DNA of 64,000 nt, taken from NCBI GenBank assembly GCA_037127315.1, contig JBBBDQ010001684.1, forward strand, positions 5,134,501-5,198,500, read 5' to 3'. This document shows positions 1 to 9,564 of this stretch, piece after piece. The notes below the pieces were generated by a model that saw nothing but the letters and a program-made list of their open reading frames with translations, was not told the origin of the DNA and searched no databases. The stretch's first letter is position 1, and each line of letters opens with the position of its first letter. Made by a program: the position numbers and the translations under genes. The stretch comes from Ascarosepion bandense. Its lineage: Eukaryota > Mollusca > Cephalopoda > Sepiida > Sepiidae.

Positions 1-48
1 CCAGAAACTGTTACTAAAGCCCGCTAAGCATAGTTGCAATATAAACCA

Positions 49-94
49 CAGAAGAAGAAGAAGAAGAAGAAGAAGAAGAAGAAGAAGAAGAAGC
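49..94. repeat. (GAA)n microsatellite
   Basis: About fifteen GAA triplets follow the bases CCACA. RTE-type LINE copies elsewhere in the window end in the same AGAAGAAG tail (for example 37050-37102), so this array may mark an RTE 3' end whose body is no longer recognisable. That link is inference. Confidence 0.9.
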
Positions 95-157
95 CAATAA
101 ATTCAGCTTTTTCTTTGTTATGAAATTTTCTTGTTTTTAAATCTTTGCTGAACATTT

Positions 158-516
158 CATTCGAGCTAAAAACAATTCAAAATCACTTCATTTCTTATTG
201 CAACACATCCAAGCCTTATGTACGCTAAGAATGACGTCCATGTAGATAATGACACAATGTTGAACCTTTTTTTTGGTCCATTACATTCGAGCTAAAGCCA
301 GTTAAAAATGTCATTCTTTCTTATTGCAACATATCTAAACATTATGTCCCCTAAGAATAACTTCTAAGTAGATGATTACACTATGTATATTATTTTTCTT
401 GATTCATTTCATTCGAGCGTAAGCCAATTATAAATTCCTTCATTTTTCATTGCAACAATTCTAAGCCTTATGTCGACCAAAAATAACGTCTGAGTAGATA
501 ATGACACTATGTATAG
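158..516. repeat. ~126-bp tandem repeat, left half of array
   Basis: The phrase CATTCGAGC recurs at 158, 284 and 410, a spacing of 126 bases. Each unit continues with a TTATTGCAACA-like block and a GATAATGACAC-like block. The third unit is interrupted at about 516 by a mariner-like element, and the array resumes at about 1760. The units differ by scattered substitutions, so the array is old. Confidence 0.85.
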
Positions 517-1759
517 CACATCCCTCAATAAGTCCTGGGCCCGACATGTAGTTGGCGTCACTAATAAAAAATCCATACGATTTTTATGAGGTACTAACTT
601 CAATAGCACGTGACAAAATTTTGGTCCAATCGGATTATTAGTTTACAAATTACAGTTATTTAAGTTAAGCTACTCTTGCAAATTTTCAAAACAATGGAAA
701 AATCTGAATTTCGTTTGTTGATAAAGCATTGCTTCCCGCTTAGAAAAACACTGTTCAAGCAAAGCAATGGCTTGATAAGTGTTATTAAGACTTTGCTCCG
801 TTGGAAACAACGTTTAAGAGGTGGTATGCTGACTTGAAACGGAATCATACAGACACAAATGATGTTGAACGCTCAGGTCGCCCCAAATCAGCAGTTGTTC
901 CTGAACACCCCCAATCCACAAACTCTTTTTGGCCAATCGTAAATTGAATTTGCGTGAGATAATAAAGGAGTTGAACATATCAGAAGGTAGTTTATTCACC
1001 ATTTTGCATGAATATTTGTCAATGAGAAAGCTGTATTCAGACACAAACAACAACGCGTCAGCGATTCAGAGCGTTGTTTGCAACTGTTTCAACGCAACAA
1101 GGAATTTTTACGTAAATAAATGATAATGGATGAAACATGGATCCACCACTTCACTACTGAGTCAAATCGGCAGTCAGCTGAGTGGATAGAAGCAGGTGAA
1201 ACCGACCAAAGACGCAATCATCAGAAGGTAAGGTTTTGGTCTCCGTATTTTTGAATGCGCAAGCTATTTTGTTAATCGATTACCTTGAGAAAGAAAGAAC
1301 CATCAATAGCGAATATTATGTGGCATTATTGACGTGTTTGAAGGAAGAAATTGCCAAAACCGGTCACAAACGAAGAAGAAAAAAGTGATCTTTCACTAAG
1401 ATCAACGCACCGTGTCATAAGTCGATCGCAACGATGGCAAAACTACATGAATTGCACTTCGAATTGCTTCCACATCCACCCTATTCTCTAGATCTGTCCC
1501 CACAGCGATTACTGGTTGTTTGCAGACCTCAAAAGAATACTCCAGGGAAAGAGATCTGACTCCAATGAAGAAGTGATATCGGAAACTGGGGCGTATTTTG
1601 AGGCCAAAGACAAATCTTTCTAAAAAAAACTTCGAATTGTTAGAAAAGCGTTGGAATCATTTTATCACCCTAGACGAAGACTATGTTGATGAATAAAGTC
1701 GAATTTTGGTTAAAAGTTGCAGCTTTATTAGTCAGGCCCTGGAAATATTGAGTGATGTG
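517..1759 (+). mobile_element. mariner-like transposon, whole element, dead
   Basis: Imperfect terminal inverted repeats bound the element. The left end starts CACATCCCTCAATAAGTCC at 517, and the reverse complement of the right end, finishing at 1759, reads CACATCACTCAATATTTCC. The interior encodes a broken mariner transposase. It sits inside the 126-bp tandem array, which continues on both sides, so the insertion boundaries are unusually clear. Confidence 0.85.
694..1697 (+). pseudogene. mariner transposase pseudogene
   Basis: Translation in shifting frames recovers a mariner (DD34D-type) transposase. The N-terminal helix-turn-helix part starts near MEKSEFRLLIKHCF (694). The first catalytic aspartate lies in MDETWIHHF (about 1130), followed by SNRQSAEWIEAGE. 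A frameshifted NAPCHKS block lies near 1405 and the third catalytic site in SDYWLFADLKR near 1510. The C-terminal KRSDSNEEVISET block follows. Several stops and frameshifts break the frame, so no active enzyme is possible. The family cuts and pastes DNA at TA sites in the nucleus. The subfamily cannot be settled by eye. Confidence 0.9.
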
Positions 1760-2012
1760 TGAAAATTGTTTTCTTGGTTCATTACATTCGAGCTAAAGCT
1801 AATTTAAAATCTCTATTTTATATTGCAACACGTCTAAGCCTTATGTCCATTAAGATAAACGTCTAAGTAGACGTTAACACTGTGTGTAAGATGTGTCTTT
1901 GTTCATTAACTTCGAGCCAAATCCAATTAAGATCTCTTCATTTTTTTTATTACAAACATCTAAGCCTGATGTTCACTAAGAATAACATCTTTGTAATTAT
2001 TAATAAAATCTG
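1760..2012. repeat. ~126-bp tandem repeat, right half of array
   Basis: Two further units of the array seen at 158-516. CATTCGAGC is at 1785 and the related CTTCGAGCC at 1910, a spacing of 125 bases, with the same TCTAAGCCT and CTAAGAATAAC blocks. The array decays into unrelated AT-rich sequence after about 2010. Confidence 0.8.
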
Positions 2013-2594
2013 TCTGAAAAATCCTTTATGTTTTAGAAATTTATTTGTTTTCATTCGGATATGAAACGGAACAGATATGAATATTTTGAGAGTCTCTGAA
2101 AGATTAGCGCTTATAAGACACTATTCAACTTTGCCTGACGCACTCCGTGACCGAGACGGTTTAAATCTCATCGGTTCTAACAATGGTTTTTCTTGTCAAA
2201 TGGCGACACTGGTTCGATTCCTCTCGACGAGTTTAGATTTCTATTCCTAAGATTTCTTGAAGGTTAAGACTGTTAGACGAAAATAAATTTATTGTTTAAT
2301 AAATAAACGGAAGGTCTACTTAAAAACAGGTGTCCACAAAAATAACATCCAAGTAATTAAATATGATTATATATAACACTCATGAGTATGATTCTGGGGA
2401 CCAAATCACTGTTTACCCTTCGCCAAAGCGTAGTAATCAAAAGCTGTCCTTTCCTGGGTTCTGGTGAAAGAATCAAAAGCAGTAAGTCGAACGTGGTTAA
2501 ACTCTTGTCATTGATCTGCAATGAAGTAATGTAAAAGGGTCTTCGTGCTAGGCAATGGATGAGATCTAATTATTAACAGTGAGGGCATTGGCTC
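2013..2594. other. no gene recognised
   Basis: AT-rich sequence without a credible coding frame. Two short stretches resemble Pol III B boxes (near 2160 and 2212, the latter GGTTCGATTCC). They may be remnants of a tRNA-derived SINE, but I could not align the rest to any SINE in the window. Confidence 0.4.
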
Positions 2595-2713
2595 GTCTAC
2601 GGCTATATCGTGTTGAATACACCGGTTCCCGTCCGATCACCGAAGTTAAGCAACATCGAGCCCTGGTCAGTACTTCAATGGGTGACCATTTGGAATTACC
2701 AGGTGCTGTAAAC
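2595..2713 (+). rRNA. 5S rRNA-like sequence, diverged
   Basis: Full-length similarity to animal 5S rRNA, from GTCTACGGC to GGTGCTGTAAAC, about 119 bases. The internal control region is visible: CGAAGTTAAGCAAC, then CAGTACTT, then ATGGGTGACC. Substitutions in the 3' third (ATTTGGAATTACC where the others read TTGGGAATACC) suggest a pseudogene or a 5S-derived SINE head rather than a functional gene. Related copies at 16087 and 33238 are each followed by a tRNA-like head. This one is not. Confidence 0.7.
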
Positions 2714-3509
2714 GTAAGGACCAAGAATGGTCCCCCAATCCTCCAGGTTTGGGGGTTGGGTGCTAGCACTAACAATCCTGCCCCGTAAAACAGTTTGCAA
2801 CAGCAACAAAAAGTTGCTGCCCTATTTCCCATCTGGGTGTGATGGATAAATGATGATATTGTCTCCAGGGTGTCGAATGTGGTCAATAGCAGAATCTAAC
2901 AGACCCGATTTGGCATTGACTTGCAATGATGTCGTGCAAAATTATTTTTTATAATGAACAATCGATGCAACCTATTTATTCTAAGTCAGACTGCTGGGAA
3001 AAAGGGTAGTGTTTTTTGTCACTTAGTATATGCACAACTAAAAACCCTATGATGACACATAGAGGCGTCTCGACGGTCGACCTATTCAGTAGATTTTACA
3101 ATAAAAAATATTTTGTTGACAATTAGATATTAATAAACTTCAAGATATGCCGGCTAGACATATGTGAAGAACTTCTAACAAAAGAAACAATTACAAGAGA
3201 AAGAAAAATCTATTTTGTTAGCAACAATGATATTGTAATGAAAGAGCCAAAATATTAATTCGGTCTCAAGTTAATACAATCACTGATTAGTACTGTTGAT
3301 TTGAAAGAAAACAACAAAAATCGTTTATCATTTTATTTGTATAGGATTTGTTGATTACACAAGAAGATGTGTGACATCGTTAGCGAGAGAAAGAGAGAGA
3401 GAGATTGGGGTGTTGCATTGGGGAAACAATGCACACATTATTGTCAGTTTCTGATCAATAACGTCTTTGTTTTATCGATGTTTGCTCTCATTTTCAATTC
3501 GATCAACAA
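2714..3509. other. no gene recognised
   Basis: Low-complexity and AT-rich sequence downstream of the 5S-like copy. No frame has recognisable motifs. A GA-rich run lies near 3390. Confidence 0.4.
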
Positions 3510-4130
3510 AAGGAACAGCCCTGAATGTGAAATACAAATTAGAGACACCCGAATCACGCAAGTACAAACATTTAAATATCGAGGAAATGTTTTAACAGAG
3601 GACGGTAAATGCGACACCGAAATCCGAAGATGATTTGAAGTAGGGAAAGATGCCTTCCAAAAGTTAAACAAAGAAAGAGGGAAATTTCGTTGGAGATAAA
3701 AGAAACAGTATTGAAACGTAATGCAATCTCAATCCTTCGATATGGTAATGAAGGGACTTGAAACAACACAGATGTTGCTCTACAGAGGGAAGCTGAGAAT
3801 ACCATGTACTGAACACGTGAGCAAAGACGAAGCTTTAACGAAAATGGATATAAAAAGGCCACTTATCTCTAGATTCAGAAAAAGACAGTTGAAATTTTTA
3901 TCGCACATAATGAGAAAATGGAGCTTAGAAAATCTGACATCCACAAGACCTACAGAAAGCAAAACACACAGAGGAAAACAGAGCATAACCTACCTAATGT
4001 GTAAATTTTGGCAAAACAGGGATTAGCAGAGATACAAAAATGACAAACATTGCTCAGCGCTGCAAAGAACATGAAGTTGTGGAGAGCTGTGATTACCCAC
4101 GTCCTGAAGAAGAATTACATGGATGACTAA
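3510..4130 (+). pseudogene. RTE-type LINE, C-terminal RT fragment
   Basis: Broken frames match the region after the catalytic core of an RTE-type endonuclease/reverse transcriptase. Visible blocks are FKYRGNVLTEDGKCDTEIRR, KDAFQKL, LYRGKLRIPCTEHVS, RKRQLKFLSHIMRK, then the 3'-terminal stretch near 4070-4110 (AGCTGTGATTACCCACGTCC). Stops and a frameshift near 3632 show it is dead. It is 5'-truncated like the many sibling fragments in the window. RTE elements copy themselves from RNA by target-primed reverse transcription. Confidence 0.85.
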
Positions 4131-5017
4131 AATTATATATTGCTCGAATCACTTCAATATGAAGTTTTATAGCATACCTGACATTTTGCAAGTAACATCA
4201 CATTGAAGTTATCACCGTATTATTAATTTTGTTAAATGAGTCAATACCAGAAGCCTTTAAGAACACCAACCTAGTTTTAAACCAGGGAAAACAGTTTTTG
4301 AACTTTGTTCGTTTGTGAATTCTCCAAAAGACTCAGGCTAAACTCTGTGAAAAAAAAAAAAATTATCAAAGATCATTTTTCAACAAAATCCTTCATGATG
4401 AATCAGTACCAATGAGATTTAAATCAGATGCCTTTCTTGGTCATTTACCAAAATCTGTCTTCCCAGATAATATAACTGTTAAGCTTAATCAAGAGTAGAA
4501 TGTTTTCGAAATGAAACAGTCACGTGAACAACGTCAGACTTATTATGAAAACACCATTTTGTTCGTCTACTTTCATCATTCAAAATATTCAGTTTTAGTG
4601 ATGGAGGCTAAGGTAAAAGTTCAAAGTACAGTCTTTTTTAGTAATAGTCAACATCTTTTAGTTTACAAGGAAAACTTTTTTTTTACCCGTTCACTGCTCA
4701 GTATACATTTCGAATACTGTAAATATATCGTATCTAGTATTTGGTACCGTATCCATAAAAGACATATATCTTTTTTGCTGTTTATACAGCGATTTTTTTC
4801 CTTTACAGTTATAAATAATATAAACTAAGATGGAACTGCATCTTAGTTTATTCCCTTTTAACGAAAAAAAAGAAGTTAAATTCATCATGCAAACACCAAA
4901 TTTCAGTCACGTGTGAAACGAAATTGCGTGTTGAAACATCATCTATTAAAAAACTCTACAAATCTCAACAAATAGTTAAAAAAGAAAAAGAGGAAAAATA
5001 TTTATCAAATTAGAGGT
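4131..5017. other. no gene recognised; small perfect hairpin at 4821-4850
   Basis: AT-rich sequence with no supported coding region. It contains one perfect 12-bp inverted repeat with a 6-base loop (TAAACTAAGATG at 4821-4832 and its complement at 4839-4850). Confidence 0.5.
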
Positions 5018-5029
5018 TGTGTGTGTGTT

Positions 5030-5060
<31 letters not shown>

Positions 5061-5132
5061 TTGTGTGTGTGTTTGTGTGTATGTGTGTGTGTATGTGTGT
5101 GTGTTTGTGTGTGTGTATGTGTGTGTGTGTGG
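5018..5132. repeat. (TG)n/(TTTG) microsatellite
   Basis: About 115 bases of GT repeats interrupted regularly by TTTG and TATG. Long spurious frames rich in His-Thr on the other strand come from this array. Confidence 0.95.
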
Positions 5133-5169
5133 ACGCAAGCGCTCTGTGATTGGGTGGAAATAATAGTCG

Positions 5170-5760
5170 GCTGACGTGGCTTACTTCTTCTGCCATGTGC
5201 CGTGTTCCTTCAGGACGTAGGTGATCATGGCTATCCACATCTCTCTATGCCTTGTAACTCTTAACACCCTTTCTCTTGTCACCCCCCCCCCCCCAAATAC
5301 CTGCAATGCCATCCATTTTCTCAAGCCCATCAACTATGTCATGCGTTGCTTTCCGCTGTCCCTATTTCCATTTATCTATCCTGTAAATATCAGGTTCTCC
5401 AAGCCCTCCTTCCTCATTACATGTCCGAGAAACTTCAGCTGTCTTTCCCTGATGTTAAGTATAAGCTTTTTCGTTCCCATCCTTTCTAAAACCTCGTTGT
5501 TGCTCACATGTTCAATCCATGGTATCCTCAACATCCTTCTGCAGAACCACATTTCAGTTGTTTCAAGTCTTTTCTTCATCTTCGATGAGATTGTCCAGCA
5601 TTCGCTACCATATTGAAGAGCAGGCATCAATCCAGTACTCTCTTCTTTGTTTCCAACGAAATTTTTTTACTCAGCTTTTGGAATGGATCTTTGGCCATGC
5701 CAACACACCTTCGGATCTCAGTGTATTTCCGTTCCGTCTTAGTAGACTTCCCAGTAGAAA
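5170..5760 (-). pseudogene. RTE-type LINE, C-terminal RT fragment
   Basis: On the minus strand, in order: EIRR/MAKDPFQKLSK near 5700-5730, YGSECWTISSKMKKRLETTE, MWFCRRMLRIPWIEHVSNNE, RERQLKFLGHVMRKEGLENL, then the terminal block CATGATCACCTACGTCCTGA and GGCACATGGCAGAAGAAG. A run of 14 Cs at 5281-5294 (G on the coding strand) interrupts it. It is 5'-truncated with frameshifts. Its 3' end abuts the TG array. Confidence 0.87.
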
Positions 5761-6506
5761 ACGCCAAAAAGAGAGGGAGGGATTTATGTCCCCTCTTTTA
5801 TTACTCCTGGATACAACGCTGCTTACGCGCTGGGTATGACGATAACTACATCTGGCAGCAAGCCATCCGATCGGGAAGTTTTGAGGAACACAGGTTTATT
5901 TAATATTTTTGGAACCAAAAGTCTATTATATTTCCTACGATTTAATATTTGCAAATTTTGCAAGCATATGAATATTGCCTAAAAAGGAAACGTTTGAGGA
6001 GATTTTTTTCTCTTGAGATATTCCGACTAACGCAAAATTTCATCTTGGCTCTTGTGGAATTTAGATGTTCCACGCTAGAAATTGTGTAGCACTATTTCTT
6101 TGTCGAGACAACTTAAATATTCTGTCTTTAAAAACAGTCTTTACACGAACTGTTACCTGGTGACTCAGATGAAATTATAAAAAGCAGTGAACCAATGTTT
6201 AATATCAAGGAAAAATCATCAAATATTTGCTTAGTAATTGACCTCAAAAAGAATTATGAATGAAGCTGAACAAATTGCAGCGTTTCTGCTTCGTGGTTGA
6301 AAGACAATTCAAGATGGATGAATGGTTCGCTTTGAAAACGAGGCTCCAGAGATGAGAATCTTGAATTGGATGACAGTCTTAAGCACATTTCAATTATCAA
6401 ATGCTTTATTCTTCACTGCATCAGGAGAGAGAGAGAAAAAATAAATAAAACGACCAAGTGAAAAAAATCATTAGTTGCTAAATGGGCTTCCCTGTGGTCT
6501 AGGCAG

Positions 6507-6508
<2 letters not shown>
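5761..6508. other. no gene recognised; short dispersed repeat at 5826-5890
   Basis: No coding signal. The stretch around 5834-5890 (TATGACGATAACTACATC, then GGCAGCAAGCC and GATCGGGAAG) is closely similar to 53905-53965. It therefore belongs to an unidentified dispersed repeat. Confidence 0.5.

Positions 6509-6551
<43 letters not shown>
6509..6551. repeat. (AG)n microsatellite
   Basis: Uninterrupted AG dinucleotides for about 42 bases. Confidence 0.95.
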
Positions 6552-6555
<4 letters not shown>

Positions 6556-6691
6556 AGAAGACATTGTCATAATTGATCTTGAAACAAATATGAATAAAAA
6601 ACGAAGTCTTAAGGAAAACTTTCCAGTATTGATTGAGTTGAAAAGCGTTTCCGTGTTCTTGTTAAAGAAGAATTATTTTCCAAACCCCAAC

Positions 6692-6716
6692 CTCTCTCTC
6701 TCTCTCTCTCTCTCTC
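6692..6716. repeat. (CT)n microsatellite
   Basis: A pure CT run immediately upstream of a LINE C-terminal fragment. Confidence 0.95.
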
Positions 6717-7010
6717 ACAGCCGGAACATAGTGAGTCTCTCACTGCTCTGTCGCTATTTCCATGGAAAGTGCTCGAGCGAACTACATTCCAGGTTTAACC
6801 TTCACGGCTAGGGCCCGTCATGCTACGTACATAGTAGCAAATCACCCACATTACATCCGTATCCCATTGGAGTAAGTCCTATTCAGCCTCTTTTTGAAAA
6901 CTACTGCTTTGCGGAACCTACTCCCACGAGGATGTTTCCATGATCACTACAATCTTAATATCTTCGAGTCTAGAGGTAACCGTTATCTTTGCCTCTTATT
7001 CATATAAGCT
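6715..7010 (+). pseudogene. jockey/CR1-type LINE, 3'-terminal fragment
   Basis: Encodes the extreme C-terminus typical of these LINE polymerases: RNIVSLSLLCRYFHGKCSSE, then a frameshifted ARHATYV.ANHPHYIRIP block, a TTALWN-like block, and LPRGCFHDHYNLNIF-like residues. The intact LINE at 46296-49184 has the equivalent RRDVASLCLFYKYFHGFCSDE and LWNSLPNDCFPDGYNLQ blocks. This copy is divergent and may belong to a different family. Confidence 0.75.
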
Positions 7011-7099
7011 ATTCTTTAGCATAACGCTCTACTTTGATGGCTCACAGGCCTTGTGAAAGGTGAACCTTAGTGCAAAAAATGTAAAGAAAGAAAACATTT

Positions 7100-7352
7100 G
7101 TGCCCAGAATCAGAATCAGACAGCTGAAATTACTTCAACACATCACGAGGAATGGGGTCTTGGAGAATCTGACACTCACAGGGAATATCAAACCGACTGA
7201 GTAGCATGCCACCGAACTGACGTGCTTCTGTGAATGGATAGTAGAACGGAAGTAAGAGACATGGCAAAGGGGCAAACAATGCTAACAGCTATAAGAGACA
7301 GGTGGTTGTGGTGAGCCATAATCGTCCACGTCCTGAAGAGACAAAGTACATA
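7100..7352 (+). pseudogene. RTE-type LINE, 3' end
   Basis: The last ~250 bases of an RTE-type copy. Visible are the RIRQLKLLQHITRNGVLENL block, the GGGCAAACAATGCTAACAGC segment, and the terminal CCATAATCGTCCACGTCCTG followed by a stop and AGAAATAAA. It is 5'-truncated and frameshifted. Confidence 0.75.
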
Positions 7353-7510
7353 GAAATAAATATACAAGTTGCATGGTTAGAGCACTGTGACAAAAGTAAA
7401 TTTAAGTTACTTTAACTAAGTGTGGTACAAGGTCAATTTTAAAAGTAATGTAGTTCGAAAAACCTTATTCCAATCTTCCCGAATTGTTCATTTTATTTTT
7501 AAAAAAATGG

Positions 7511-7878
7511 TATGTCTCTTCAAAATGTATGTAATTAGGGCTCTCCACAGATTCCTTTTCCTCCTTATCTGTCAGAGTTAGTCGTCCTTGTAGGCCATCA
7601 AGTATTTCTCACCCTACATCCTCTTTCCTCACAGACACAATGTCACAAATCTCTCGCTATTTTAATGTAAAATATACTGATGAACTCCGTACGCTATGTC
7701 TCTTCAGAATGTATGTAATTAGGGCTCTCCACAGATTTCTTTTCCTCCTTATCTGTCAGAGTTAGTCATCCTTGAAGACGATCAAGTATTTCTTTCCCTA
7801 CAACCCCTTTCCTCACAGACACAATGTCACAAATCTCTCGCTATTTCAATGGAAAATATTCTGATGAACTCCATACCT
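7511..7878. repeat. direct tandem duplication, two ~184-bp units
   Basis: TATGTCTCTTC at 7511 is repeated at 7695, and the next ~180 bases match closely in both units through CTGATGAACTCC. Each unit starts with sequence resembling the reverse complement of an RTE 3' end (GTATGTAATTAGGGCTCTCC) and ends in a jockey/CR1-like SRYFNGKYSDEL block. The duplication joined two older LINE scraps before being copied. Confidence 0.85.
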
Positions 7879-8110
7879 TAATCTGAGCAGTTCAGATATT
7901 TACTGCTTAAACCCGCAATACTATATACATAGGAGCGAACCATGGTCATTTGCTTCATATTCAATTGGTAAGAAGGAATTTCTATTCGGGCAACTTCTTT
8001 CCAAGCATTGTTACATTATGGAACAGAATCATGAGAGGATGCATCTTTGATTGTTACAATCTTAACCACATCCAAATCTAACCGTCAGCTTCCTCACTTT
8101 TATGATCATA
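7820..8110 (+). pseudogene. jockey/CR1-type LINE, 3'-terminal fragment
   Basis: From the second duplicated unit onward the translation reads ISRYFNGKYSDELHTL, then IGANHGHLLHIQLVRRNF, FPSIVTLWNRIMRGCIFDCY and NLNHIQI. This is the usual C-terminal tail of jockey/CR1-type polymerases, with stops. Confidence 0.7.
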
Positions 8111-8380
8111 GAACAAATCCATTCAGTAACCCTTTAACTTGAGTAGCTCTTTCGGTGAAAACAGAAGAAAAAGAATATCGAAAGGCCGTTATACTGTTAT
8201 AATCTATGATTGTTAAACTACTTCTGATCGTAGATCTTAGTAACTTCTGCTTTTTATTTATTTATTTTTTCTTATCAACAATTGTCACATTTGCACTTCA
8301 ACAAAGCATTTTATACTCCTTTTTTATCCGAATTACAAGATCATTTTTCTTGTGATTAAATGTTAGTACGTACTATGTTA

Positions 8381-8685
8381 GGATGGGCGTTGTGGTGCAG
8401 TGGATATCGGCTTGGAACGAACAATCGGAAAATCGCGTTCGAATTCAAGTTGAATTCGTTACCTTCACTTGCGCACGAATAGGAAAGGTATGGATCTGTC
8501 TCTTCTCCCTCCAGCTAGGGGTTAAATAGAAGGACAGATTGGGTTCTATACCGTTGGTTGGTAACCAGTCTACGCCAAAAAGTAATGGCAAACTACTGCG
8601 AGAAAATCTCCTGTCCAGTCAGTCATGTCTCTTTTGAGACATGATCGCCCAAGCGCACATCACGTATGACATTTAACTGATTGAC
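8381..8685 (+). mobile_element. tRNA-derived SINE, family 1, full length
   Basis: The head starts GGATGGGCGTTGTGGTGCAG, with a Pol III A box (TGGTGCAGTGG) and B box (GTTCGAATTC). The body has the shared TCTCTTCTCCCTCCAGCTA, GGACAGATTGGGTTCTATA and CTACTGCGAGA blocks. A conserved hairpin CATGTCTC-TTTT-GAGACATG precedes the end TTTAACTGATTGAC. There is no poly(A). Family 1 recurs at least a dozen times in this window. Confidence 0.9.
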
Positions 8686-8789
8686 TATGCAAAATATATT
8701 TATCTCCGGAGTTGACCTTTATTGAAACCGCAGAATAGTAACCGCAACAACTGTAATAAATATATTCCGCATAAATTCCTTTTTGTAAT

Positions 8790-9035
8790 GTCAGTTCATG
8801 ATGTAGATGATCATGGCTCTCCTCAGCTTCCCGTTTTTTTGTTAATTTAATTAATTTTTCACCTCGTACCATTCCTCTTTGTCCATGTTCTGCCATCCAT
8901 TCACATAATCTCGTTAATTAGGTTACTCGCTATTTCTTCCCCATTCTAATGCTTTCAATATGTCATGGGAGTATTAAAATCTCCAGACACTCTTTTCTCA
9001 TTGTGTATCTCAGAAACCTCACAGATTAAGGAAGA
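8790..9035 (-). pseudogene. RTE-type LINE, 3' end
   Basis: Reading the minus strand, an RTE 3' segment ends in the ATGATCATCTACATCATGA-like terminal block near 8795-8815. The VRFLRYTMRKECLEILILP-like block lies upstream. An AT-rich insertion sits inside it. It is degenerate and 5'-truncated. Confidence 0.65.
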
Positions 9036-9115
9036 AAAGGTATCTGTGGAGAGCCCTGATAATATAAATAGTTTTCAGCTGTGCACTCACAAGTATGTTT
9101 TTTCTTTCAATTCTT

Positions 9116-9138
9116 TATATATATATATATATATATAG
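9116..9138. repeat. (AT)n microsatellite
   Basis: AT repeat touching the 3' end of the hammerhead-bearing SINE on the minus strand. Confidence 0.9.
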
Positions 9139-9195
9139 TCATCCGCAGACAGATTTGTTTCGCTGTATCACAGCTCATCAGTACGGTTAGACTCC
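9137..9195 (-). ncRNA. hammerhead ribozyme core in SINE
   Basis: On the minus strand CTGATGA (9181-9175) is followed by stem II GCTGT-GAT-ACAGC, the GAAA core (9161-9158), a short stem III (CA/TG, loop AATC) and the GTC cleavage triplet ending at 9148. Helix I pairs CCGTA (9186-9182) with TGCGG (9147-9143). After an internal loop AGTC (9193-9190) pairs with GACT (9140-9137). All invariant core positions I can check are present. Self-cleavage activity is inferred from the fold. Confidence 0.82.
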
Positions 9196-9425
9196 GATTG
9201 CTTTTAACTCAGGATTGAAACCCGACCGAAGTGGCGTCAGTCGGCGGTTCTACCTCTGGGCCATGGGCGCGCGGTAGAAGAAGGTAGACTTTTTAGCATG
9301 TATATTGTCATTATACACGCCCAATAGCTAGAGTGCTCTAATTCATTAATGAATGAGCGATGCGTACATGCCAGAGTAGCTACTGTTTTTCCAAGTCTCC
9401 CATTTTTCTAGAGTGCTCAATCAGT
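9137..9425 (-). mobile_element. tRNA-derived SINE, family 2 (hammerhead-bearing)
   Basis: The reverse complement carries a ~150-base 5' leader (AAACAGTAGCTACTCTGGCA, GCTATTGGGCGTGTATAATG). A tRNA-like head follows, with A box TGGCCCAGAGGTAG and B box GGGTTTCAATCCTGA, and then the hammerhead at the 3' end. It is a close, oppositely oriented relative of 12462-12750. Its boundaries are approximate. Confidence 0.82.
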
Positions 9426-9482
9426 GTGTAATTTTTTATAAATATCCGTTACAAAGGTAAATTTGTTTCGACATACAATCGG

Positions 9483-9490
<8 letters not shown>

Positions 9491-9562
<72 letters not shown>
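9491..9562. repeat. (TG)n microsatellite
   Basis: Seventy-two bases of uninterrupted TG, directly upstream of a family 2 SINE head. Confidence 0.97.

Positions 9563-9564
<2 letters not shown>

Noticed and set aside
158..2012. Tandem repeats as a CRISPR array
   Set aside because: The units are contiguous 126-bp repeats without spacers, in a eukaryotic context and split by a mariner.
2595..2713. Functional 5S rRNA gene
   Set aside because: Several substitutions in the 3' region and no tandem 5S cluster nearby; a pseudogene or SINE head is more likely.
4511..4888. 105-codon plus and 65-codon minus frames
   Set aside because: AT-rich, aromatic-biased composition with no motif. Overlapping frames on both strands point to chance.
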